64,000 nt of DNA. It comes from Roseovarius dicentrarchi (GTDB lineage: Bacteria; Pseudomonadota; Alphaproteobacteria; Rhodobacterales; Rhodobacteraceae). Each line of letters opens with the position of its first letter. Position 1 is the stretch's first letter. Positions 26,953 to 38,139 of this stretch are shown here, one piece after another. The position numbers and the translations under genes were made by a program. The stretch spans positions 62,001 through 126,000 of the forward strand of contig NZ_QNQP01000004.1 of assembly GCF_003316635.1 (NCBI RefSeq). Direction: 5' to 3'. Under the pieces are notes generated by a model. The model was given only the letters and a program-made list of their open reading frames with translations, was not told the origin of the DNA and did not search any database.

Positions 26953-27591
26953 TCAGGGCATCCAGCGCAGAAAGTTTGCGATCATCTCCAGACCGGTTGC
27001 CTGGCTTTTCTCGGGGTGAAACTGCGTGCCGATCAGGTTGTCACGCCCCACGACCGCCGTGACCGGTCCGCCGTATTCGGCGTGGGCCAGCAGATGGGCG
27101 GAATCATCGACGTGGAACTGATAGGAGTGAACGAAATAGGCGTGATGGCCTGTCTCGATCCCGTCAAAGACAGGATGCGGCCGGTCCAGTACCAGATCGT
27201 TCCAGCCCATATGCGGAACCTTCAGGGTTTTGTCGTCGGGCCGGATCGGGCCAACTGTGCCGCCGATCCAGTCAAAACCCTCGGTCTGCCCGTGTTCCAG
27301 CCCGGTGGTGGCCAGCATCTGCATGCCGATGCAGATGCCCATGAAGGGGCGGGCGTGATCAAGGACCGCTTCGCGCATCGCCTCGAACAGGCCGCGATGA
27401 TCGTATAGCTGCGCGCGGCAGGCCGCGAATGCACCATCGCCGGGCAGCACGATGCGATCAGCGCGGCGCACGGTGTCGGGATCGGACGTGACGATCACCT
27501 CGCCCGCATCGCCCTCGCGCGCCATGCGCTGAAATGCTTTTTCGGCCGAATGCAGATTGCCGCTTTCATAATCGACGATGACGGTGCGCAT
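26953..27591 (-). CDS. hisH: Imidazole glycerol phosphate synthase glutaminase subunit
   Basis: Class I glutamine amidotransferase that feeds ammonia to HisF. 212 residues. The triad is C87 in MGICIGMQML, H192 and E194 in TQFHPEKSQ. YESGNLHS and LPGDGAFAAC are typical of HisH. It begins four bases after the hisB stop with the ATG inside GCCCCATGCGC; translational coupling from hisB is likely. Confidence 0.97.
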   Translation of the reverse strand: MRTVIVDYESGNLHSAEKAFQRMAREGDAGEVIVTSDPDTVRRADRIVLPGDGAFAACRAQLYDHRGLFEAMREAVLDHARPFMGICIGMQMLATTGLEHGQTEGFDWIGGTVGPIRPDDKTLKVPHMGWNDLVLDRPHPVFDGIETGHHAYFVHSYQFHVDDSAHLLAHAEYGGPVTAVVGRDNLIGTQFHPEKSQATGLEMIANFLRWMP

Positions 27592-27595
27592 GGGG

Positions 27596-28183
27596 CTAGA
27601 GCATCCCCTTGGTCGAGGGGATCGCGTCGGCCTTGCGCGGGTCCGTCTCGACCGCGTCGCGCAGGGCGCGGGCGACGGATTTGAACGCGGCCTCGGCCAT
27701 GTGGTGACTGTTGATGCCGTGCAGGCAATCCAGATGCAGCGTCATGCCGGACTGGGTTGAAAACGCTTGGAAAAACTCGCGCACCAGTTCGGTGTCGAAC
27801 GTGCCGATCTTGGCGGTGGGCAGGTCCATGTTCCACACCATGTAGGGCCGCCCCGACAGATCCAGCGCGGCGCGCACCAGCGCGTCATCCATCGGCAACA
27901 GGCAGGCGCCGTAACGGCGAATACCGCGTTTATCCCCCAGCGCCTGCGCGAGCGCCTGACCCAGCGCGATGCCCACATCCTCGACCGTGTGGTGGTCGTC
28001 GATATGCAGATCGCCGGTGCAGCGCACCTCCATGTCAATCAGCGCGTGGCGCGCGAGCTGGTCCAGCATGTGATCGAAAAACCCCACGCCGGTCTGGTTG
28101 TCATAGCTGCCGGTGCCGTCCAGCGCGATGGTCACGCTGATATCGGTTTCGGCGGTCTGGCGGGTGATGGTGGCGCTGCGCAT
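27596..28183 (-). CDS. hisB: Imidazoleglycerol-phosphate dehydratase
   Basis: Sixth histidine step, manganese-dependent dehydratase of 195 residues without the phosphatase half found in enterobacterial HisB. Metal sites are in [28 protein letters not shown] and the C-terminal [14 protein letters not shown]. First gene of hisB-hisH-hisA. No histidine-codon-rich leader was found in the 69 bases upstream, so attenuation is not indicated. Confidence 0.97.
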   Translation of the reverse strand: MRSATITRQTAETDISVTIALDGTGSYDNQTGVGFFDHMLDQLARHALIDMEVRCTGDLHIDDHHTVEDVGIALGQALAQALGDKRGIRRYGACLLPMDDALVRAALDLSGRPYMVWNMDLPTAKIGTFDTELVREFFQAFSTQSGMTLHLDCLHGINSHHMAEAAFKSVARALRDAVETDPRKADAIPSTKGML

Positions 28184-28252
28184 GTCGCTGTCTCGCTTTC
28201 AGGTTTGCAGGCGTTATAGGCAGATGATGCCGCGCCGCCAAGGGGCGACCGG

Positions 28253-29155
28253 CTAGATGCCCGTCGGGGTCAGCGCAAGGCCATGATCCGCCGCCATCTG
28301 CGCCTGCGCGCCTGATTTGGGCCGGTACGAGATAAACTCGGCGCCGGTGCAGCTGCGCAGGCCCAATGCGGCGATCAGCGCGGCGTCATACTGCCCCGAC
28401 AGCAGCAGAACGCCCTCGCGCGCCAGCTGGTCGCGCGTGCCGCTGCCGCCATCGGCGCGGATGCGGCGCATGAAATCGCGCTGCTGCGCGACCGCCTCGA
28501 CGATATTGCGCGCGATGGGGCGGCCCTGCACCTCGCGGAACAGGGCGGCCATGCGCCGGTTGCCGGATTTTTCCGCAAAGATGCGCGCCACCGCGTCGGG
28601 CGGCACGGTCTGCCAGAAATTGCGCGGATAGGGCTGCTGCGCCAACAGCCACAGGATGTTGGCAAATGCAGCGGCGCAGATCGTGCGCTTGGCGTCCTTG
28701 TTCTGCCCTTCGGTCAGGTAGTCGCGGCGCGCCACGATCAGGGCCAGATGGCAGATTGCGCGCGCCTCATCCGTGGCAACAAGGATGCAGGGATGGCCCA
28801 CCGCCTCGGTCGGGATCATCCAGTTGCCGCCGCAAGTGTGCTTGATGTCAACGTCATGGCCTAGGATGACCGTGTCCAGCCGCCCCTTGGATAAGCCCAG
28901 CAGCGCGCGCAGCTCGATCTCGACGCGGGTGCCGATATAGGTCTTTTCGGTCTTCTCCAGCTCGTCGTAGCTGCGCCGCCCGGTTTTGGCGGTCATGATC
29001 ACGTCGTCAATGCAGCCGCGCAGCAATCTGCCCATCGCGCCGGCCAGTGCCTCGGCGCCGCCCGCGCGCGCGGTGATATCGCCCGCAATGGCGCCGAGCA
29101 GAGCGTGATCGGGATGCCCCGGCAAAACGCAGCTATCGGGCAGGGTCTGCTTCAT
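28253..29155 (-). CDS. NaeI-like type II restriction endonuclease
   Basis: 300 residues resembling NaeI, a type IIE enzyme that cuts GCCGGC and needs a second site as activator. The catalytic set fits: E79 in YIGTRVEIEL, D94, D103 and K105 in DVDIKHTCGG, corresponding to NaeI E70, D86, D95 and K97 as I recall them. TGR at 58-60 and WMIPTEAVGHPCILV, DAVARIFAEKSGNRRMAALF and VQGRPIARNIVEAVAQQ continue the similarity through the second (CAP-like) DNA-binding domain. The residue matching NaeI L43, whose change to lysine gives topoisomerase activity, is hydrophobic here (V52). It follows the methyltransferase by 12 bases. Specificity is inferred from family only. Confidence 0.85.
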   Translation of the reverse strand: MKQTLPDSCVLPGHPDHALLGAIAGDITARAGGAEALAGAMGRLLRGCIDDVIMTAKTGRRSYDELEKTEKTYIGTRVEIELRALLGLSKGRLDTVILGHDVDIKHTCGGNWMIPTEAVGHPCILVATDEARAICHLALIVARRDYLTEGQNKDAKRTICAAAFANILWLLAQQPYPRNFWQTVPPDAVARIFAEKSGNRRMAALFREVQGRPIARNIVEAVAQQRDFMRRIRADGGSGTRDQLAREGVLLLSGQYDAALIAALGLRSCTGAEFISYRPKSGAQAQMAADHGLALTPTGI

Positions 29156-29167
29156 CGGCCCGCGCGC

Positions 29168-30127
29168 TCAGCCGGCAACGCGGTGCAGCACCCGTTTGCG
29201 CAGCGCGCCGGCGATCTGTGCCGAAACGGCCTGCGCGACGGGCGGCGGAAAGGCGTTGCCGACCTGCCGGTAGGCGTTCGTCTTGGCGCCGGTAAAATGC
29301 CAGTCATCGGGAAACCCCTGAATCCGCGCCACCATTGGCACGGTCAGGCGGGGCATGCCATTGTGGCCGCGTTCGGGCGGCGCAGGCGCGATCGTGCGCC
29401 CCTCGACGCCCAGGCTGGCCCATGCCGCGCGCGCGCGCGTCGGGCCAAGGTCCGGGCCGCCATGTTTTTTCGAACCGCCAACGATGGTCGGCGCAATCTC
29501 GTCGGCTTTGCTCGCCCAGTCATCCGCCCCTTGCCAGCCGCCCGCTGCCATCAGATCGCGCAGCGTTTCGCCCACGGTGGGCGGGTTGTGGGGGTTCGGT
29601 TCGGGCCAGCCAAAAAGATCGGCCCGCTCTTTTTGCACGGCCACGATCACCACGCGCGGGCGCAGTTGCGGCACCCCGTAGTCAGAGGCGTTCAGCAGGC
29701 GCCAGTCCGTCACATAGCCAAGTTTGCCAAGCTGGGTCTTCAGCCGCTCGCGGTAGTCGTGAAATACCGCGTCCAGAAAGCCGCGCACGTTTTCGATCAT
29801 CACCGCGCGGGGGCGGGCGGCGTCGACGATATCCAGCGCGTCGTTGAACAGATTGCGCTCGTCCTGTTCGCCCAGCTGCTTGCCCGCGACCGAAAACGGC
29901 GGGCAGGGCAGGCCGCCGGCCAGCAGGTCCATGCCGCGGTAATCTGCGGCGCGTTCCTTGAACAGGCGCACGTCCTCTTCCAGCACGTTCCATTCGGGGC
30001 GGTTGTGGCGCAGGGTGTTGCAGCAATGCTTGTCAATTTCGACCAGCGCGGTATGGGCGTATCCCGCCGCCTCCAGCCCGAGGGCCTGACCGCCCGCGCC
30101 GGCGCATAATTCCACGGATGTCAGCAT
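29168..30127 (-). CDS. DNA (cytosine-5) methyltransferase of the NaeI-like system
   Basis: 319 residues. C5-cytosine methyltransferase motifs in order: I SVELCAGAGGQALGLE, IV GGLPCPPFS with catalytic C75, VI IENV (E111), VIII LRPRVVIV, X YRQVGNAFPPPVA. The target recognition domain lies between about 180 and 285. Protects host DNA from the adjacent endonuclease; the methyltransferase comes first in the operon, as needed for safe establishment. AAGGA precedes the ATG by about ten bases. A consensus LexA box lies 71 bases upstream. Confidence 0.93.
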   Translation of the reverse strand: MLTSVELCAGAGGQALGLEAAGYAHTALVEIDKHCCNTLRHNRPEWNVLEEDVRLFKERAADYRGMDLLAGGLPCPPFSVAGKQLGEQDERNLFNDALDIVDAARPRAVMIENVRGFLDAVFHDYRERLKTQLGKLGYVTDWRLLNASDYGVPQLRPRVVIVAVQKERADLFGWPEPNPHNPPTVGETLRDLMAAGGWQGADDWASKADEIAPTIVGGSKKHGGPDLGPTRARAAWASLGVEGRTIAPAPPERGHNGMPRLTVPMVARIQGFPDDWHFTGAKTNAYRQVGNAFPPPVAQAVSAQIAGALRKRVLHRVAG

Positions 30128-30197
30128 CTGGCAGGTTCCTTTTGTCCGTAGGCGGGGCCGGGTTTTGCGGGGTGTGACACGAGCGGCTTAGGCGCAT

Positions 30198-30212
30198 GTT
30201 CCGCCTTCGTTC
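30198..30212 (-). promoter_or_regulatory. LexA (SOS) box upstream of the restriction-modification operon
   Basis: GTTC-CGCCTTC-GTTC, an exact match to the alphaproteobacterial LexA box GTTC-N7-GTTC, 71 bases before the methyltransferase ATG. The uvrA box in this window has the same half-sites and a very similar spacer (CGCTTCT). Confidence 0.7.
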
Positions 30213-30247
30213 CTATACGCGCCCGCCGCAGAGATCAAGCGCAGGCG

Positions 30248-30613
30248 CTATTCACATTTGCTGTTGCCGTATTTTGCGGTGCAGGCGCGGGCCGTGCAGG
30301 AGGCGATCTGCGGATTGCGCTGCGCTGCGCGGATGTCGACGGTTTCAACATCGGTATAGGGAACCGTGACTGTCCGCGTCAACTGCGTGCAGTTGGTGAC
30401 GGTGCCGACCGTCTGGCAGGTGGTCTGCCCGGTCAGCCGTTCTTCGCTGCGGTACTTTGTGACGATTTCCTGCCGGTACACTGGCGGGATCTTCATCATC
30501 CATTCCGCCTCGCAATGTTGCCGCTCGGCGCGATATTCCGGCGTTCCGCAGGCGGCCAGAAACGCCAGCGGCACAGCGGATAGGTACAGGGGGATTTTCA
30601 GGATGCTGTTCAT
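30248..30613 (-). CDS. Small lipoprotein of unknown function
   Basis: 121 residues. Lipoprotein signal with lipobox LAAC (PLYLSAVPLAFLAACG). The mature part has eight further cysteines (for example QHCEAEW, TTCQT, TNCTQ, SCTARACTAKYG), suggesting disulfide bonds in the periplasm. Not recognised. GGAG precedes the ATG by eight bases; the longer open frame upstream lies in the divergent promoter region and is not used. Next gene on the same strand is the methyltransferase, after 120 bases and the LexA box, so probably a separate transcript. Confidence 0.7.
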   Translation of the reverse strand: MNSILKIPLYLSAVPLAFLAACGTPEYRAERQHCEAEWMMKIPPVYRQEIVTKYRSEERLTGQTTCQTVGTVTNCTQLTRTVTVPYTDVETVDIRAAQRNPQIASCTARACTAKYGNSKCE

Positions 30614-30851
30614 CGTCTGGCTCCGGTGCCTGGCGGCGCGTGAGAGAGGCTGGCCTGTTGCTGTGCCGCCGGCCTTTCGGGGTGCGTGCCGCGTTTGGTT
30701 ATCGGGATCTGGGTATCGCGTTGATATGTCCAGATCAATCATTACCGCCCGCGCGGCCCCCATAAGCTGCTGCCGTTTTTCCGGGTGCGCCGCCAGCCGT
30801 GCATGCCTATGATAGCCGAGCAAGCTGCACTGACGGAAAGGGAGAGCTGCG

Positions 30852-31736
30852 ATGAACATGGCCCGGTGCCACACGGAACTTCCGGCGCGTGCGCTTCGCT
30901 GGATCGCGCTTGCGGCGTTTGCGTTGATCGCCGCCCCGGCCGCTGCGCAGGACCACAGCGATGACATCGCGGCGCTGGCGGACGCGCTGCGCCTCACCGA
31001 TACGATCGCCATCATGTATGACGAGGGGCTGGATTATGCCGATCAGGTCGCCGAGGCGATGCTGGAGGGCGGGCCGACCGCCGGCTGGCAGCAGCAGATC
31101 GAGCAGCTGTATGATGCCGGCCGCATGGAGGCGCTGGTGCTTCAGGGGCTGGAAAAGGCGCTGGAGGGCGCAGATCTGGCGCCGATGCTGGCCTTTTATA
31201 ACAGCGAGGCCGGCCGCCGTGCTGTCGAGCTGGAGCTGGCGGCGCGGCGCGCCTTCCTTGATCCCGCGGCCGAGGATGCGGCGCGGGAAGCCGCCCTGCG
31301 CGCCATGCAGCAACCCCCAAGCGCGCAGCCCGAGCTTTTGCATCGCGCCGGGCGCCTGATCGAAGGGGGCGACCTGATCGAGCGGAACGTGACCGCATCG
31401 CTGAACGCCGACATGATGTTCTGGCGCGGCGTCATGGATGGCGGCGGCCCCGCCCCGGCAGGTGAGGAGGGCGAAGAGGCCGATCTGGCCGATATCGTAA
31501 CCGCAACGCTGGAGGAGACGCGCCGCGAGACGGAAATCTGGATCACAGCCTTCCTTATGGTGGCCTGCGGGCCGCTTACCCCCGCGCAGATGGATGAATA
31601 CGCGACGTTTTTTCAATCTAGCGATGGCCGCGTGCTGAATGCGGCGCTGTTTGACGCATTCAACGCGATGTATGACCAGATGGCCTATCTTCTGGGCCGC
31701 GCCACCGGCGCATGGATGAACAGCGCGCCGCTCTGA
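30852..31736 (+). CDS. Exported DUF2059 domain protein
   Basis: 294 residues. Signal peptide with core WIALAAFALIAAPAAAQ, then a helical, acidic protein. The DUF2059-type segment spans roughly 90-160 (APMLAFYNSEAGRRAVELE) and a second similar one is at the end (MDEYATFFQSSDGRVLNAALFDAF), so it may hold two copies. Periplasmic, function unknown. AAAGGGAGAG lies before the ATG. Single gene upstream of rplU, divergent from the small lipoprotein. Confidence 0.8.
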   Translation: MNMARCHTELPARALRWIALAAFALIAAPAAAQDHSDDIAALADALRLTDTIAIMYDEGLDYADQVAEAMLEGGPTAGWQQQIEQLYDAGRMEALVLQGLEKALEGADLAPMLAFYNSEAGRRAVELELAARRAFLDPAAEDAAREAALRAMQQPPSAQPELLHRAGRLIEGGDLIERNVTASLNADMMFWRGVMDGGGPAPAGEEGEEADLADIVTATLEETRRETEIWITAFLMVACGPLTPAQMDEYATFFQSSDGRVLNAALFDAFNAMYDQMAYLLGRATGAWMNSAPL

Positions 31737-31752
31737 TTTGGGCATAACAGGG

Positions 31753-31781
31753 TTGACTCCGGGCGGCTGGCGCCCGATAAG
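31753..31781 (+). promoter_or_regulatory. Sigma-70 promoter of rplU-rpmA
   Basis: TTGACT (31753-31758), 17 bases, GATAAG (31776-31781). The start site would be near 31788, just ahead of a strong hairpin. A good match for a ribosomal-protein promoter. Confidence 0.7.
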
Positions 31782-31788
31782 CCCGCAT

Positions 31789-31815
31789 CCCGGCAAGGGC
31801 GAGCCTTGCACCGGG
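31789..31815 (+). promoter_or_regulatory. Hairpin at the 5' end of the rplU leader
   Basis: CCCGGCAAGG folds on CCTTG-CA-CCGGG with loop GCGAG: two five-base-pair stems with a two-base bulge. It would be the first structure in the transcript and could be a ribosomal-protein binding site or stability element. No T-run follows, so it is not a terminator. Confidence 0.5.
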
Positions 31816-31832
31816 TTATATTACATGACGCC

Positions 31833-31916
31833 ATGAACGGCGCGCTGTCCAAGGTGGCCAAACAGGCCGCGAACACCCGCAAGGGGACCAACGGACGCGG
31901 AAATTTGAAGGAATGA
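31833..31916 (+). CDS. Possible 27-codon upstream reading frame in the rplU leader
   Basis: Starts ATGAACGGCGCG and ends TGA four bases before the rplU ATG; encodes a basic peptide beginning MNGALSKVAKQAANTRKG. It covers the rplU ribosome site AAGGA, so its translation would affect rplU initiation. There is no ribosome site in front of it, so it may be chance. Confidence 0.3.
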   Translation: MNGALSKVAKQAANTRKGTNGRGNLKE

Positions 31917-31919
31917 CGA

Positions 31920-32618
31920 ATGTTTGCGGTTCTGAAAACCGGAGGCAAGCAGTATCGGGTCAAGTCCGGCGATATGCTGCGTGTCGAGAAACTGGCTGCC
32001 GAAGCAGGCGAGACAGTTCAGTTCAACGAGATTCTGATGCTGGGCGGCGACAGCCCTGTTGTCGGCGCACCGATGATTGACGGCGCCGGCGTACAGGCCG
32101 AGGTCATCGACCAGATCAAGGGCGAGAAGGTCATCCACTTCGTCAAGCGCCGCCGCAAGCACGGCTCGCAGCGCACGAAGGGCCACCGCCAGCAGCTGAC
32201 TTTGCTGCGCGTGACCGATATTCTGGGCGAGGGCGCGGATAAATCCGGCGTCAAGGCAGCGATCGGCGCGGGGTCCGTGTCTGGCGCGGCTGTCAAGTCG
32301 GACGGCCAGTATGCCAAGAACAAGACCCAGCAGGCCGAAATGGCCAAGCGCGTGGTCGAAGGTCAGGCCGAAGAAAAATCAGCCGAGAAAGCCAAGTCCA
32401 AGGCGGCTGCTTCCGCTGGTGGCGACGATCTGAAAAAGCTGTCGGGCGTTGGCCCCGCGCTTGAGAAGAAACTGCACGAGGCTGGCGTGACCAGCTTTGC
32501 ACAGATCGCCGGCTGGACCGATGCAGACGTGGCGGAAATGGACGAAAAACTGTCGTTCAAGGGCCGGATCGAGCGTGAAGGCTGGATCGACCAGGCCAAA
32601 GAACTGACCAAAGGTTAA
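31920..32618 (+). CDS. rplU: Ribosomal protein L21 with C-terminal helix-hairpin-helix extension
   Basis: 50S subunit protein. Residues 1-103 are normal L21 ([38 protein letters not shown]). The protein continues to 232 residues: a variable Ala/Lys/Glu-rich linker (about 104-165) and then a helix-hairpin-helix domain ([39 protein letters not shown]). The usual L21 is about 100 residues; this extension is known from Rhodobacterales, where it is annotated as an L21 fusion. The domain type suggests nucleic-acid binding. AAGGA before the ATG. First gene of rplU-rpmA. Confidence 0.95.
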   Translation: MFAVLKTGGKQYRVKSGDMLRVEKLAAEAGETVQFNEILMLGGDSPVVGAPMIDGAGVQAEVIDQIKGEKVIHFVKRRRKHGSQRTKGHRQQLTLLRVTDILGEGADKSGVKAAIGAGSVSGAAVKSDGQYAKNKTQQAEMAKRVVEGQAEEKSAEKAKSKAAASAGGDDLKKLSGVGPALEKKLHEAGVTSFAQIAGWTDADVAEMDEKLSFKGRIEREGWIDQAKELTKG

Positions 32619-32629
32619 GGAGAGACCAG

Positions 32630-32899
32630 ATGGCACATAAAAAAGCAGGCGGTTCATCCCGTAACGGCCGCGACAGCGCGGGTCGTCGTCTTGGCGTCAA
32701 GAAATACGGTGGCGAATCCGTTGTTCCGGGCAACATCATCATGCGCCAGCGCGGCACAAAGATGTGGCCGGGCGAGGGCGTTGGCCTGGGCAAGGATCAC
32801 ACGATCTATGCCACGGTTGAGGGAAACGTGAAGTTTCACACCGGGTTCAAAGGCCGCAAGTTTATCTCGGTTCAGCCGGTGGCCGAGGCCGCAGAATAA
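32630..32899 (+). CDS. rpmA: Ribosomal protein L27
   Basis: 89-residue 50S protein whose N-terminal tail reaches the peptidyl transferase centre. Full family pattern: [54 protein letters not shown]. The N-terminus starts directly at MAHKKAGG, so no cleavable extension of the Firmicutes kind. AAGGAGAG ribosome site; 11 bases after rplU; followed by an intrinsic terminator. Confidence 0.98.
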   Translation: MAHKKAGGSSRNGRDSAGRRLGVKKYGGESVVPGNIIMRQRGTKMWPGEGVGLGKDHTIYATVEGNVKFHTGFKGRKFISVQPVAEAAE

Positions 32900-32927
32900 A
32901 GAGCGCCTGATACAGGCCCAAGGTTTT

Positions 32928-32963
32928 AAGGATCGGCGGGCAACTGCCGGTCCTTTTTGTTGT
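32928..32963 (+). terminator. Intrinsic terminator of rplU-rpmA
   Basis: Stem AAGGATCGGC / GCCGGTCCTT (one G-T pair), loop GGGCAACT, then a T-run and TTGTTGTT, 29 bases after the rpmA stop. Confidence 0.9.
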
Positions 32964-33149
32964 TCGGGCTGCATTTTTCCTGATGCCCGCCTATATTTGA
33001 TACAGGTATGTGAAACCTTTTTCACACTTGATGGTTGAAGCATTACTGCTAATCCTTCGCGTGGAGCGAAGCGCACATGACCGCGTCACGCGGGAAATGT
33101 GGCGAATGCAGCAGTGTTTTGAGCAAAGTTTCCGGAAAGGAGACTCTCA

Positions 33150-35900
<2,751 letters not shown>

Positions 35901-35934
35901 CGCGCCGACCAAAGATCCGGCAAGGAGCCGTTCC

Positions 35935-37200
35935 ATGACCGATACCCCTGATATTCCCGCCCTGATGGCCCGCATCGGCGCGTGCGCCCGCACCGCCGCC
36001 ACCGAGTTGGCCGTGACCGAGCCCGACCGCAAGGATACCGCCCTGCGCGGCGCCGCCGATGCCGTCTGGGCCCGCCGCGCCGCCATTATCGAGGCGAACG
36101 CCAAGGACGTCACCGCCGCCCGCGACAAGGGCCTGAGCGACGCGATGATCGACCGCCTGCTGCTGGACGAGACGCGCATTCGCGCCATTGCGGACGGCCT
36201 GCGGGCCGTGGCCGATCAGCCCGATCCGGTGGGCGAGGTTCTGGCCGAATGGAGCCAGCCCAGCGGAATTCACATCCGGCGCGTGCGCACGCCCCTGGGC
36301 GTGATCGGCGTCATTTACGAGAGCCGTCCGAACGTCACGGCGGATGCCGGCGCGCTGTGCCTGAAGGCGGGCAATGCGGTGATCCTGCGCGGCGGATCGG
36401 AAAGCTATCACAGCAGCCGGGCCATTCACGCCTGCCTGAAGCAGGGTTTGCGCGAGGCCGGCCTGCCCGAGGAGGCGATTCAGCTGGTTCCGACCCGCGA
36501 TCGCGCCGCCGTGCATGAAATGCTGAAGATGACCGGCACCATCGATGTGATCGTACCGCGCGGCGGCAAGGATCTGGTCGGGCTGGTGCAGCGCGAGGCG
36601 CGCGTGCCGGTCTTTGCCCATCTCGAGGGCATCGTTCACGTCTACGTGGACGCGGCGGCGGATGCGGAAAAGGCGATGCGCGTGGTGATGAATGCCAAGA
36701 CGCGGCGCACCGGCATTTGCGGCGCTGCCGAATGCCTGTTGCTTCACCGCGATCTGGTGGGCGGCCTTGCCAGTGATCTGATCCGCGCCCTGATTGCGGC
36801 GGGGGTTGAGGTGCGCGCGGACGAAACGCTGTCGGCAATCGACGGGACTGTGCCGGCAAAGCAGGATGATTGGGGCCACGAATATCTGGACAGCACCATC
36901 GCCGCGCGTGTCGTCGGCGATCTGGGTCTGGCGATTGGCCATATCGAGGAATATGGCTCGCACCACACGGATTGCATCATTTCCGAAGATCCGGCAGCGG
37001 TGCAGGCCTTCTTTGCGCAGGTCGACAGTGCCATTTTGATGCACAACACCTCGACCCAGTTTGCAGATGGCGGCGAATTTGGCATGGGTGCCGAAATCGG
37101 TATCGCCACCGGCAAGCTGCATGCGCGCGGCCCGGTCGGGGCGGCGCAGCTTACCAGCTTCAAGTATCTGGTAACCGGGGATGGCGCCGTGCGCGCCTGA
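35935..37200 (+). CDS. proA: Glutamate-5-semialdehyde dehydrogenase (gamma-glutamyl phosphate reductase)
   Basis: NADPH-dependent second step of proline synthesis. 421 residues. Catalytic C262 in [30 protein letters not shown] and VPRGGKDLV mark the cofactor and substrate regions; [22 protein letters not shown] is the usual end. AAGGAG lies before the ATG at 35935; the frame extends into proB but without family sequence. ProB and ProA act in series on an unstable intermediate, so tight linkage is expected. Confidence 0.97.
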   Translation: MTDTPDIPALMARIGACARTAATELAVTEPDRKDTALRGAADAVWARRAAIIEANAKDVTAARDKGLSDAMIDRLLLDETRIRAIADGLRAVADQPDPVGEVLAEWSQPSGIHIRRVRTPLGVIGVIYESRPNVTADAGALCLKAGNAVILRGGSESYHSSRAIHACLKQGLREAGLPEEAIQLVPTRDRAAVHEMLKMTGTIDVIVPRGGKDLVGLVQREARVPVFAHLEGIVHVYVDAAADAEKAMRVVMNAKTRRTGICGAAECLLLHRDLVGGLASDLIRALIAAGVEVRADETLSAIDGTVPAKQDDWGHEYLDSTIAARVVGDLGLAIGHIEEYGSHHTDCIISEDPAAVQAFFAQVDSAILMHNTSTQFADGGEFGMGAEIGIATGKLHARGPVGAAQLTSFKYLVTGDGAVRA

Positions 37201-37206
37201 TCGCCG

Positions 37207-37807
37207 CTAAAACGCCAGCGTGACAGGATCGCCCAGCGAGACGGACGCCGGGCGGCCAAGATCCGCCAGCAGATCCGGCAACAGCGCGAATTGCACCTGC
37301 GCGGTCGGCAGATCATCCAGATCCCCCGGCAACGCGTCCGTCAGCCAGCCCCAGTGTTCGGGTCTTGGTGCCAGTTTGTCGCCGGTCACGACCAGCGACA
37401 GCGCGTCCGGCGTCCCCGTGACGGCCATGACACCGCCAAACGGCGCCGCCTGTTCGCCGCACAGCAGCGCCAGAAAGGCCGCTTGCACCACGCGGCGGGG
37501 GCAGGGGGGCCTCAACCTGCCAGTCGCAGCGCAACTTGGCCGTATAGACATCGCCAAGGATGCTGCGGATTTCCTGCACGCCCATTGTCTGCGCATCACT
37601 GGACAGCCCGAAGGCCACGCGGAAAAACCTTAGCCGGGCGTTGGCATGGGCCGCGCTATCGGCCACCAGCGCCAGCTCTGGCCCGTCGGGGACACCGGCC
37701 AATCCCAGCAGCTCCAGCCCGTTCGATATGGCGCCGACGGGGCTGATCAGATCGTGGCATATACGCGAGCCTATCAGCGCGCCAAAATTGCGGTTAGGCT
37801 GGGTCAT
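37207..37807 (-). pseudogene. chpT: Histidine phosphotransferase ChpT-like gene with a single-base frameshift
   Basis: Phosphorelay protein that in Caulobacter passes phosphate from CckA to CtrA and CpdR. The first frame gives the helical hairpin with the phospho-accepting histidine (GSRICHDLISPVGAISNGLE) and runs to about DWQVEAP. The degenerate ATPase-like C-terminal half (RRVVQAAFLALLCGEQAAPF, GWLTDALPGDLDDL, ending SVSLGDPVTLAF) is in the next frame. The shift falls in a run of six C (minus strand; plus-strand G-run at about 37504-37509); one C fewer restores a 199-residue product. AAAGGAAT precedes the ATG. It may be a sequencing error, a real mutation or slippage; the protein family is otherwise well preserved. 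Confidence 0.75.
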
Positions 37808-37836
37808 GGTATTCCTTTCGGCATCGAGGGCAATGG

Positions 37837-38019
37837 ATGAGTGATTTCGCGGCATTTCTGGAACCCGGCATGCGGGTCGAGGCGCCGGACCACCCCGAAT
37901 GGGGCGTGGGGCAGGTGCAGTCGAATGTGGCGGGCAAGGTCACGGTCAATTTCCCCGATACCGGCAAGATGGTGATAGAGACCAGCCGCGTCATGCTGCT
38001 GCCTGTCTTTGATCCATGA
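37837..38019 (+). CDS. DUF3553 family small protein
   Basis: 60 residues: EPGMRVEAPDHPEWGVGQVQSN then GKVTVNFPDTGKMVIE, a small SH3/Tudor-like barrel like the CarD/UvrD C-terminal fold. The family is common in alphaproteobacteria, function unknown; the fold suggests binding to RNA polymerase or another large complex (inference). GAGGG precedes the ATG. It is divergent from the chpT-like gene across 29 bases. Confidence 0.85.
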   Translation: MSDFAAFLEPGMRVEAPDHPEWGVGQVQSNVAGKVTVNFPDTGKMVIETSRVMLLPVFDP

Positions 38020-38139
38020 TCCGGGTTACCATATGATTAACGCCGATCTGTTCAACCCTGACGGTTGCAATCCCCCGATCTTGCCTTTGAGCGTCATGGC
38101 CCATAGAAAGCGGCCAGCTTCCCGCTCCCCGAGGACAGA

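Noticed and set aside
28184..28252. Histidine leader peptide or attenuator before hisB
   Set aside because: No run of His codons and no terminator-like hairpin.
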